From assembly GCA_030683195.1 (NCBI GenBank), contig JAUXQA010000308.1, positions 1-5,240 on the forward strand: a stretch of 5,240 bases of DNA, in the 5' to 3' direction. A model generated the notes under the pieces. The model did no database searches and was not told the DNA's origin. It was given only the letters and a program-made list of their open reading frames with translations. Positions 1 to 4,883 of the stretch are shown piece after piece (within the stretch, counting starts at the first letter, position 1; every line of letters begins with the position of its first letter). This stretch comes from Rhodoferax sp. (GTDB lineage: Bacteria; Pseudomonadota; Gammaproteobacteria; Burkholderiales; Burkholderiaceae_C). The position numbers were made by a program, and so were the translations under genes.

Positions 1-93
1 GTCCCGGTTGATGCCGAACTGATCATCTCCCATCAAGGCCTCACCTGACAGCTTGAGCAAAATACGCTTGTAGGCTGGGTTGGTGACGGTCAT
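1..93 (-). CDS. pyrH: UMP kinase (PyrH), N-terminal fragment cut by the window edge
   Basis: PyrH phosphorylates UMP to UDP with ATP in cytoplasmic pyrimidine nucleotide synthesis. Bacterial PyrH is a hexameric amino-acid-kinase-fold enzyme, usually about 240 residues. Only the first 31 codons are present, read from the ATG at 93 towards position 1. The fragment contains the family's N-terminal phosphate-binding strand and loop, seen as YKRILLKLSGEAL (residues 8-20), followed by MGDDQFGIN. A Shine-Dalgarno AGGAG (complement of 100-104) lies six bases before the ATG, which fixes the start. It follows tsf in the same direction after 110 bases, the usual rpsB-tsf-pyrH order in proteobacteria, where frr normally comes next. 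The gap is long enough for a separate promoter. Identity is secure from the motif plus context; nothing can be said about the missing part. Confidence 0.93.
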   Translation of the reverse strand, partial: MTVTNPAYKRILLKLSGEALMGDDQFGINRD

Positions 94-203
94 GATGGAC
101 TCCTGAAAGGTATGGATGATTGCGGGGATACAGCCAAATTCAAACCAAAATTTTTGAATTGAATCTGGTGGGGTTCAAAGTGGCTTTATAAACCTGACTG
201 AGA
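94..203 (-). promoter_or_regulatory. tsf-pyrH intergenic region with weak promoter candidates for pyrH
   Basis: This 110-base gap lies between the tsf stop and the pyrH start. Read on the minus strand it offers two weak sigma-70 candidates. One is TATAAA (complement of 185-190), a good -10 without a recognisable -35. The other is TTGAAC (complement of 173-178), 17 bases before AAAAAT (complement of 150-155), each matching consensus at 4 of 6 positions. No convincing U-tract terminator follows tsf, so read-through into pyrH is also likely. A secondary pyrH promoter is plausible but not proven by the sequence. Confidence 0.3.
137..160. repeat. AT-rich perfect inverted repeat in the pyrH leader
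   Basis: AATTCAAA (137-144) and its exact reverse complement TTTGAATT (153-160) flank an eight-base spacer. In a pyrH-directed transcript this could form a weak AU-rich hairpin about 44 bases before the start codon. No U-tract follows it on the minus strand, so it does not look like a terminator. It could be an operator half-site pair or chance in AT-rich spacer DNA. Confidence 0.4.
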
Positions 204-1127
204 TCAGCTCGCCTGTTGAGCAGCAGCCACCTGAGCTGCGACCTCGGCAGCGAAATCGTCGACTTTCTTCTCGATGCCTTCGCCAACCACGTACAAGGTG
301 AAAGATTTCACGGTTGTACTTGTTGCCTTGAGCATTTGCTCAACTGTCAACTTGTCGTTCTTGACGAACGACTGGTTGAACAAAGACACTTCCTTGAGGA
401 ATTTTTGAACGCCGCCTTCAATACGCTTGGCAACGATCTCTTCCGACTGAACTGGCTTACCCGCAGCAGTTGCGACCGAAGCGTCCTCTGCCGCCTTGGC
501 AGCAGCAACTGAACGCTCCCGCGCGACCAACTCAGCAGGTACATCCGCACTGGACAGAGCCACTGGCTTCATCGCCGCCACGTGCATGGCAACGTCTTTG
601 GCAGCTGTCTCGTCGCCTTCAAACTCCACCATCACGCCAATGCGCGTTCCGTGCAGGTAAGCTGCAACCTTGGCGTCTGAAGCAAAACGCTTGAACCGGC
701 GAAAGCTCATGTTCTCGCCGATCTTGCCGATCAGGCCTTTGCGCACATCTTCGAGTGTTGGACCAAAACCGTCTTGGGCATAAGGCAAAGCACCCATAGC
801 GGCTACATCAGTCGGATTGTGCTTGGCGATCAGTTCAACAGCGGCATTGGCCAAGGCCAGGAAGCTGTCGTTTTTGGTGACGAAGTCAGTTTCGCAGTTC
901 ACTTCAAGCACTGCGCCAACATTGCCGTCAATGAAGCTGGTCACAACACCTTCAGCCGTGATACGGCTGGCGGCTTTGCCAGCCTTGCTACCTAGTTTGA
1001 CGCGCAACAACTCTTCAGCTTTGGCCATATCGCCTTCAGCCTCGGTCAATGCACGCTTGCACTCCATCATGGGCGCGTCAGTTTTGCCGCGCAGTTCAGC
1101 AACCATGCTCGCAGTAATTGCAGCCAT
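204..1127 (-). CDS. tsf: Translation elongation factor Ts
   Basis: EF-Ts is the cytoplasmic guanine-nucleotide exchange factor that releases GDP from EF-Tu during elongation. The 307-residue protein starts with the N-terminal UBA-like domain (about residues 1-50) carrying signature 1, LRGKTDAPMMECKRAL (12-27). Signature 2 follows as EVNCETDFVTK (75-85), with the EF-Tu-contacting TDFV at 80-83. The central and C-terminal core includes YLHGTRIGVMVEF (157-169) and the dimer/core motif LFNQSFVKND (249-258). An alanine-rich tail ends the protein. It is somewhat longer than the E. coli protein (283), mostly through an Ala-rich insertion near 205-225 and the tail, a common pattern in betaproteobacteria. 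The ATG at 1127 follows GGAG (complement of 1135-1138) by seven bases. It lies 90 bases downstream of rpsB, behind a terminator-like hairpin that may limit its transcription. No defects are seen. Confidence 0.98.
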   Translation of the reverse strand: MAAITASMVAELRGKTDAPMMECKRALTEAEGDMAKAEELLRVKLGSKAGKAASRITAEGVVTSFIDGNVGAVLEVNCETDFVTKNDSFLALANAAVELIAKHNPTDVAAMGALPYAQDGFGPTLEDVRKGLIGKIGENMSFRRFKRFASDAKVAAYLHGTRIGVMVEFEGDETAAKDVAMHVAAMKPVALSSADVPAELVARERSVAAAKAAEDASVATAAGKPVQSEEIVAKRIEGGVQKFLKEVSLFNQSFVKNDKLTVEQMLKATSTTVKSFTLYVVGEGIEKKVDDFAAEVAAQVAAAQQAS

Positions 1128-1169
1128 ATTGATTCTCCGTACTCAGTTCAGTAATTTAAAAAGGGGACT

Positions 1170-1197
1170 AAAAAAAGGGGGCACAGAAGCCCCCTTT
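1170..1197 (-). terminator. Intrinsic terminator/attenuator between rpsB and tsf
   Basis: On the minus strand a perfect nine-base-pair stem, AAAGGGGGC (complement of 1189-1197) with GCCCCCTTT (complement of 1174-1182), encloses a six-base loop TTCTGT. It runs into seven consecutive T residues (complement of 1170-1176). This is a textbook Rho-independent signal 20 bases after the rpsB stop. Because tsf is essential and normally co-transcribed with rpsB, it is more likely a partial terminator that sets the S2:EF-Ts transcript ratio than a complete stop. A second CCCCTTTTT block follows at the complement of 1158-1166. Confidence 0.8.
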
Positions 1198-1217
1198 CTT
1201 GGGGTCAAGGACAAAAC

Positions 1218-1970
1218 TCAGGCAGCAGCCTCGTTCACCTCAACAAACTCGTCAGCGTTCTCTGCAACCATGGCCTTCACAACATCATCAGTCATGTTGG
1301 AACGACCATCAATGATGGCATCAGCAATGCCACGAGCGTACAAAACTACAGCCTTGGACGAATCATCGTTACCAGGAATGACATAGTCAATACCTTCGGG
1401 CGAGTGATTGGTGTCAACCACTGCGATCAGGGGGATGCCGAGCTTTTTGGCTTCAGCGATGGCGATTTTGTGGAAACCCACGTCGATCACAAAAATCGCA
1501 TCTGGCAGAACCGTCATATCCTGAATACCGCCAATGTCGCGCTCCAGCTTGGCGATTTCGCGGGCAAACATCAATTGCTCTTTCTTGCTCAGACTATCCA
1601 AACCAGCTTCTTGCTGGATCTTCATGTCTTTGAGGCGTTTGATCGATGTCTTGACCGTCTTGAAATTGGTCAACATGCCGCCGAGCCAGCGCTGGTCGAC
1701 GTAGGGAACACCAGCGCGTTGCGCTTCTTCAGCCACTGTCTCACGCGCTTGACGTTTGGTGCCGACCATCAGGACGGTGCCACGCTTGGCAGAGATTTGG
1801 CGCACAAACTTGGCAGCCTCCTGGAACATCGGCAGCGATTTTTCCAGGTTGATGATGTGAATCTTGTTGCGATGGCCGAAAATGAACGGGGCCATCTTGG
1901 GGTTCCAGAAGCGGGTTTGGTGACCAAAATGGACGCCGGCTTCCAACATTTCTCGCATGGTAATTGCCAT
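1218..1970 (-). CDS. rpsB: 30S ribosomal protein S2
   Basis: S2 is a late-assembling protein of the small ribosomal subunit, bound between head and body and needed for S1 association. The 250-residue product matches the family along its length. It has signature 1 at MREMLEAGVHFGHQTRFWNP (5-24), then FIFGHRNKIHIINLEK (29-44), VDQRWLGGMLTNFKT (91-105), and signature 2 from PLIAVVDTNHSPEGIDYVIP (180-199) into GNDDS. The acidic, alanine-ending tail is typical. The ATG at 1970 is chosen because S2 proteins begin MA..MR.ML and GGAG lies six bases before it. An in-frame TTG at 1982 would place the start inside that ribosome-binding site. It heads the rpsB-tsf-pyrH block, with a leader of roughly 150 bases if the -10 near 2125-2130 is used. 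S2 autogenously represses its own mRNA in E. coli; whether that holds here is unknown. Confidence 0.99.
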   Translation of the reverse strand: MAITMREMLEAGVHFGHQTRFWNPKMAPFIFGHRNKIHIINLEKSLPMFQEAAKFVRQISAKRGTVLMVGTKRQARETVAEEAQRAGVPYVDQRWLGGMLTNFKTVKTSIKRLKDMKIQQEAGLDSLSKKEQLMFAREIAKLERDIGGIQDMTVLPDAIFVIDVGFHKIAIAEAKKLGIPLIAVVDTNHSPEGIDYVIPGNDDSSKAVVLYARGIADAIIDGRSNMTDDVVKAMVAENADEFVEVNEAAA

Positions 1971-1976
1971 GAATAA

Positions 1977-1980
1977 CTCC
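1977..1980 (-). promoter_or_regulatory. Ribosome binding site deciding the rpsB start
   Basis: GGAG on the minus strand lies six bases before the ATG at 1970. The alternative in-frame TTG (complement of 1980-1982) overlaps this site and has no Shine-Dalgarno of its own, so the ATG is preferred. The resulting protein begins exactly as other S2 proteins do. Confidence 0.85.
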
Positions 1981-2024
1981 AAAGGTTAGGTCTAAAATCC
2001 AGTTCTTTTTTGCGCTCAACCAAA

Positions 2025-2041
2025 GCAAATAGTTTATTTGC
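2025..2041 (-). repeat. rpsB: Perfect 7-bp inverted repeat in the rpsB leader
   Basis: On the minus strand GCAAATA, a three-base loop AAC, and TATTTGC form a perfect 7+3+7 hairpin or palindromic operator, 54 bases before the rpsB ATG. A run of T residues and GGGG precede it and there is no U-tract after it, so it is not a terminator. A role as a leader RNA structure or a protein-binding site is inferred from position only. Confidence 0.55.
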
Positions 2042-2073
2042 CCCAAAAAAACGCAACACCTTGATGAAACTGG

Positions 2074-2116
2074 TTTGCTGATGTGTTCGCCAAACAGCAC
2101 TGGGCCGCTCAGCAAA
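2074..2116 (-). repeat. rpsB: 8-bp inverted repeat at the predicted 5' end of the rpsB transcript
   Basis: TTTGCTGA (2074-2081) pairs exactly with TCAGCAAA (2109-2116) across a 27-base interval. On the rpsB strand it would begin within a few bases of the transcription start predicted from the -10 at 2125-2130, making a long stem-loop at the very 5' end of the mRNA. The interval contains a further short complementary pair (GTG and TT against AACAC with a bulge). This could stabilise the 5' end or take part in S2 autoregulation; both are inferences. Confidence 0.5.
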
Positions 2117-2124
2117 GCCTTTAG

Positions 2125-2132
2125 AGTATAAC
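2125..2132. promoter_or_regulatory. Overlapping divergent -10 elements (rpsB leftward, amidase rightward)
   Basis: The octamer AGTATAAC reads TATACT on the minus strand (complement of 2125-2130) and TATAAC on the plus strand (2127-2132). Each matches the sigma-70 -10 consensus at five of six positions. No good -35 is seen at 16-18 bases on either side (for rpsB it would be near TCGGGG, complement of 2148-2153), and neither -10 has the extended TG. The leftward copy gives rpsB a leader of about 150 bases. The rightward copy would start transcription only a few bases before the amidase ATG. Confidence 0.5.
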
Positions 2133-2142
2133 CTGCGATCTC

Positions 2143-3471
2143 ATGCACCCCGACCTCCACACCACGCTGCAGCTTTTGCGCACCGGCCAAACGCAACTCC
2201 AAGCCACCATGGAGCACGCCATTTTTGCGGCGCAATCCAAACGCTGCGACCATGTGTTTCTGGAGACCCACTTTGAAGAAGCCCGCAGACTGGCTCTATC
2301 GCCCGACATCCACAGGACAATACTGGGTGGGTTGACGGTATCCGTCAAGGACCTCTTCGACGTGGCGGGGCATGCCACTCGCGGGGGAGCACGGGCCCTT
2401 GATGGGGCCACCCCGGCAGTACAGGACTGCGTCGCTGTGGCCCGACTCAAGCGGGCAGGAGCCGCTTTGATTGGACGCACCAACATGGTGGAGTTTGCAT
2501 TTTCTGGCGTTGGCATCAACCCTCACTTTGGTACACCTGCCAACGCCTGCTCAACAGACCATGAGCTTATTCCCGGGGGATCGTCATCGGGTGCGGCCGT
2601 GTCGGTGGCTACGGGTGCCGCCTTTATCGGATTGGGGTCGGATACCGGTGGGTCCATCCGCATTCCGGCGGCGCTTAACGGCATTGTGGGTTTTAAAAAT
2701 ACGGCCCGACTGGTGCCTACGGTTGGCGCGTTGCCACTCTCCACAACACTTGATACGGTCTGCGCCCTCACCCGCTCGGTGCCTGACGCCATCCTGACCC
2801 ATGAGATTTTGGCCCACCGACGCGTCACCCGCAGCTCAGCTCCCCTGAGCGCCTACCGCCTGGGCGTTCCGACCGCCTTGATGCTCGACGAGCTGGATCC
2901 CACGGTGTCACGCGCCTGGCAACGCACCCTCAATACTCTGCGTCAGACTGGGGCACGACTGGAAGAAATGGCACTGCCCGAACTCCATGAATTGCAGCCC
3001 ATGCAGGCCAATGGCAGCTTCTCGGCGGCTGAAAGCTACACCTGGCATTACCCCCTGCTTACCACCCGAGCCGATCAGTATGACCCACGAGTCGCGTCAC
3101 GGATTCAGCGCGGAGCCCAGATGACCGCGCGGGACTACCTGGAACTCCACAACGCCCGACAAAACTGGATCATGCGCATGGAAGTTGCGGCTCAGGGCTT
3201 TGATGCACTCCTGTCGCCCACCGTCCCTGTCGTGGCCTCGCCGATTGCCGAGGTCGCACCCGGCAGCGAGCGGGATGCGGCCTTTTTTCGCCTGAACGCT
3301 TTGCTTTTGCGCAACACCAGTGTGGTTAATATGCTGGATGGGTGCGCCGTGTCAATCCCCTGTCATGCACCAGACGAACTCCCCGTTGGCTTGATGGTCT
3401 GGGCCGGGGCCCTGCGCGATGACTCCGTGCTCAACGTTGCACGTCAGATTGAACTCCTGCTACAACAATAA
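2143..3471 (+). CDS. Amidase-signature family hydrolase (GatA-like)
   Basis: This 442-residue protein belongs to the amidase signature family, which hydrolyses carboxamides through a Ser-cisSer-Lys triad. The triad is visible: Lys69 in LTVSVKDLFD (64-73), cis-Ser147 in PGGSSSGAA (144-152), and nucleophile Ser171 in GSDTGGSIRIPA (165-176). The 24-residue spacing of the two serines equals that in characterised members. The C-terminal half (YRLGVP, FDALLSPTVPVVASP, DGCAVSIPC) is complete, so the enzyme looks active. Likely cytoplasmic; no signal peptide is seen. It resembles GatA, but no gatB or gatC is adjacent, so a stand-alone amidase is more likely; substrate unknown. A dehydrogenase for D-amino acids follows after 110 bases, which suggests amino-acid amides as one option. 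The ATG at 2143 gives a normal N-terminus but has no Shine-Dalgarno. The next in-frame ATG (2209) would remove the first 22 residues. Confidence 0.92.
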   Translation: MHPDLHTTLQLLRTGQTQLQATMEHAIFAAQSKRCDHVFLETHFEEARRLALSPDIHRTILGGLTVSVKDLFDVAGHATRGGARALDGATPAVQDCVAVARLKRAGAALIGRTNMVEFAFSGVGINPHFGTPANACSTDHELIPGGSSSGAAVSVATGAAFIGLGSDTGGSIRIPAALNGIVGFKNTARLVPTVGALPLSTTLDTVCALTRSVPDAILTHEILAHRRVTRSSAPLSAYRLGVPTALMLDELDPTVSRAWQRTLNTLRQTGARLEEMALPELHELQPMQANGSFSAAESYTWHYPLLTTRADQYDPRVASRIQRGAQMTARDYLELHNARQNWIMRMEVAAQGFDALLSPTVPVVASPIAEVAPGSERDAAFFRLNALLLRNTSVVNMLDGCAVSIPCHAPDELPVGLMVWAGALRDDSVLNVARQIELLLQQ

Positions 3472-3498
3472 TTCGGTAAATCATTATTCCTTGCCGGC

Positions 3499-3519
3499 TA
3501 GAGGCCGAAAAGATACTAA
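3499..3519 (+). promoter_or_regulatory. Weak promoter candidate upstream of dadA
   Basis: Within the 110-base gap before dadA, TTGCCG (near 3491-3496) is followed 15 bases later by GATACT (near 3512-3517), in the AT-rich stretch before the GC-rich hairpin. The -10 match is 4 of 6 and the spacing is short, so this is a tentative site. Transcription continuing from the amidase gene is equally possible, since no terminator with a U-tract is seen in the gap. Confidence 0.2.
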
Positions 3520-3530
3520 AAACAATAGAC

Positions 3531-3557
3531 GGGGCCTGCCATGCAGCAGTCTGCCCC
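3531..3557 (+). repeat. GC-rich hairpin in the dadA leader
   Basis: GGGGC (3531-3535) pairs with GCCCC (3553-3557), and directly inside it CTGC (3536-3539) can pair with GCAG (3546-3549). This gives a nine-pair stem with a three-base bulge and the loop CATGCA. No U-tract follows, so it is not a terminator. It ends 24 bases before the dadA ATG and overlaps the start of a 14-codon reading frame, so it may affect translation of the leader; this is inferred. Confidence 0.4.
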
Positions 3558-3585
3558 ACGGCGCTCACACAAAAGGGATTCATGA
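3541..3585 (+). CDS. Possible 14-codon leader peptide overlapping the dadA start
   Basis: An ATG at 3541 opens a short frame reading MQQSAPRRSHKRDS. Its TGA stop (3583-3585) overlaps the dadA ATG (3582-3584) in an ATGA arrangement, the geometry typical of translational coupling. A GGGG six bases before this ATG is a poor Shine-Dalgarno and sits in the stem of a hairpin. The dadA ribosome-binding site (AGGGA, 3574-3578) is inside the frame. The peptide has no recognised function and is basic and hydrophilic. It may be a real upstream frame or chance; short ATG frames are common. Confidence 0.22.
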   Translation: MQQSAPRRSHKRDS

Positions 3586-4835
3586 AGATTGCAGTCATTG
3601 GTGCCGGGATCATCGGCGTCACCACGGCTTACGAGTTGGCGTGCGATGGGCACGACGTTACGGTGCTGGAGCGGCGCAGTGCCGCAGCCGAGGAAACCAG
3701 CTTTGCCAATGCCGGCTTGGTGGCACCCGGATACGTCACACCTTGGGCGGCACCCGGCATGCCGGGTAAAGTGTTTCAGCACCTGTTGAGCCGCCACGCC
3801 CCCATCAAAGTGGGTTTACCCCTGTCAACCGGCGAGCTGACCTGGATGTGGAAGTGGTATCAATCCTGCAAACTCGACACCTACTTGGCCAACCGGGCAC
3901 GCCTGCAACGGCTGGCCTTTTACAGCCGGGACCGGCTACACCACATCACCGCTGAATTGAAACTCGACTATGAGCGCAGCGACGGCTATGTAGTGCTACT
4001 GCGCAGGGAACGTGACAGCCAAGGCGTCCAGCCCGGTCTGCAAGTCTTGCGGGAGGCCGGGGTCACCTTCAAGGAAGTCAGCCCGGAGGAGACCCGAAAA
4101 ATTGAACCGGCCCTCAACCCGGACATCTCTTTTTTCGGGGCGATCCACTTGCCCGATGACGAGGTGGGAAATTGCCGTCAATTTGCGCTTCTACTAAAAA
4201 GCGAAACGCAGCGCCTGGGCGTTAAATTTCAATTCAACACCCAAGTCACCCAAATGCGGGCAACCCAAGGTATTTCACTGACCCTGAGCAACGACACGAC
4301 ACCCCAGGCCTACGACGCAGCCGTCGTCTGCGCCGGTGTGGACTCGGCCAGCTTGCTGGCGCCCCTGGGCTTGAAAATTCCATTGGCGGCCGTGCATGGC
4401 TATTCGGTCAGTGCCACCATCAGGGAGCCCCTCAATGCGCCGCGCAGCGCCGTGATGGACGAACGCTACAAGGTGGCGATTTCGCGCATGGGCAACCGGG
4501 TGCGCGTGGCTGGCAGCGCCGAAATCGGGGGCTCCCCCGAACACAAACGCGCCAATTCACTCCAGACCCTTTACAAGGTGTTGCATGACTGGTTTCCCGG
4601 TGCAGCCAACCTGGCCAACGGCGCGCAAGAATGGAAAGGCGCACGCCCTATGCTGCCGGACGGGCCGCCGGTATTGGGCAGCAGCGGTGTCTCCGGGGTG
4701 TGGCTGAACCTGGGCCACGGCTCCAGTGGCTGGGCCCTGAGCTGTGGTTCGGCCAGAATCGTCGCTGATCAGATCCGGGGCAAAGCACCCGGGGTGAACG
4801 TTGACGGCTTGGGGATCGAACGCTTGCGCACTTAA
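3582..4835 (+). CDS. dadA: D-amino-acid dehydrogenase, small-subunit (DadA) type
   Basis: DadA-type enzymes are FAD-dependent, membrane-associated dehydrogenases that oxidatively deaminate D-amino acids (classically D-alanine) to 2-oxo acids and ammonia, passing electrons to the respiratory chain. The 417-residue protein has the N-terminal Rossmann FAD motif GAGIIG (7-12), with Glu30 ending the second strand. Then come family blocks TSFANAGLVAPGYVTPWAAPG (39-59) and RHAPIKVGLP (71-80), plus WMWKW (88-92) and AIHLPDDEVGNC (187-198). The FAD-closing end has GARPMLPDGPPVLG (353-366) and NLGHGSSGWALSCG (376-389). Length is close to the E. coli protein (432); its C-terminal extension is missing. 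AGGGA just before the ATG supports the start. Burkholderiales often carry several DadA paralogues, and no dadX racemase or lrp-type regulator is visible, so the exact substrate is uncertain although the family is clear. Confidence 0.9.
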   Translation: MKIAVIGAGIIGVTTAYELACDGHDVTVLERRSAAAEETSFANAGLVAPGYVTPWAAPGMPGKVFQHLLSRHAPIKVGLPLSTGELTWMWKWYQSCKLDTYLANRARLQRLAFYSRDRLHHITAELKLDYERSDGYVVLLRRERDSQGVQPGLQVLREAGVTFKEVSPEETRKIEPALNPDISFFGAIHLPDDEVGNCRQFALLLKSETQRLGVKFQFNTQVTQMRATQGISLTLSNDTTPQAYDAAVVCAGVDSASLLAPLGLKIPLAAVHGYSVSATIREPLNAPRSAVMDERYKVAISRMGNRVRVAGSAEIGGSPEHKRANSLQTLYKVLHDWFPGAANLANGAQEWKGARPMLPDGPPVLGSSGVSGVWLNLGHGSSGWALSCGSARIVADQIRGKAPGVNVDGLGIERLRT

Positions 4836-4883
4836 GATGACATGTCTTTAGCCACAACGCTGTCTTGACTGACAATCCAAGTC

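Noticed and set aside
817..1386. 189-codon plus-strand open frame spanning the tsf start, the gap and the rpsB end
   Set aside because: It runs antisense across two essential genes and the terminator hairpin; the translation is low-complexity Ser/Ala/Thr-rich with no family resemblance.
1404..1976. 190-codon plus-strand open frame opposite rpsB
   Set aside because: It is antisense to a certain rpsB gene, shows no recognisable protein family and has no promoter or ribosome-binding site of its own; it is a shadow of the codon bias in rpsB.
1971..1982. Alternative TTG start giving rpsB four extra residues
   Set aside because: The TTG lies within the Shine-Dalgarno of the ATG at 1970 and the extension is absent from S2 proteins.
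1741..2519. Minus-strand frames running through the rpsB leader and the amidase 5' end
   Set aside because: They overlap rpsB in another frame or lie antisense to the amidase catalytic-Lys region; no family features and no initiation signals.
2143..3471. Calling the amidase GatA, the tRNA amidotransferase subunit
   Set aside because: The shared amidase core explains the similarity; no gatB or gatC is beside it. The family-level call is safer.
4836..4883. Possible terminator or promoter between dadA and the HDOD gene
   Set aside because: It contains the small palindrome GACATGTC and a TTGACT, but no stem with a U-tract and no -10 at a usable distance before the start codon.
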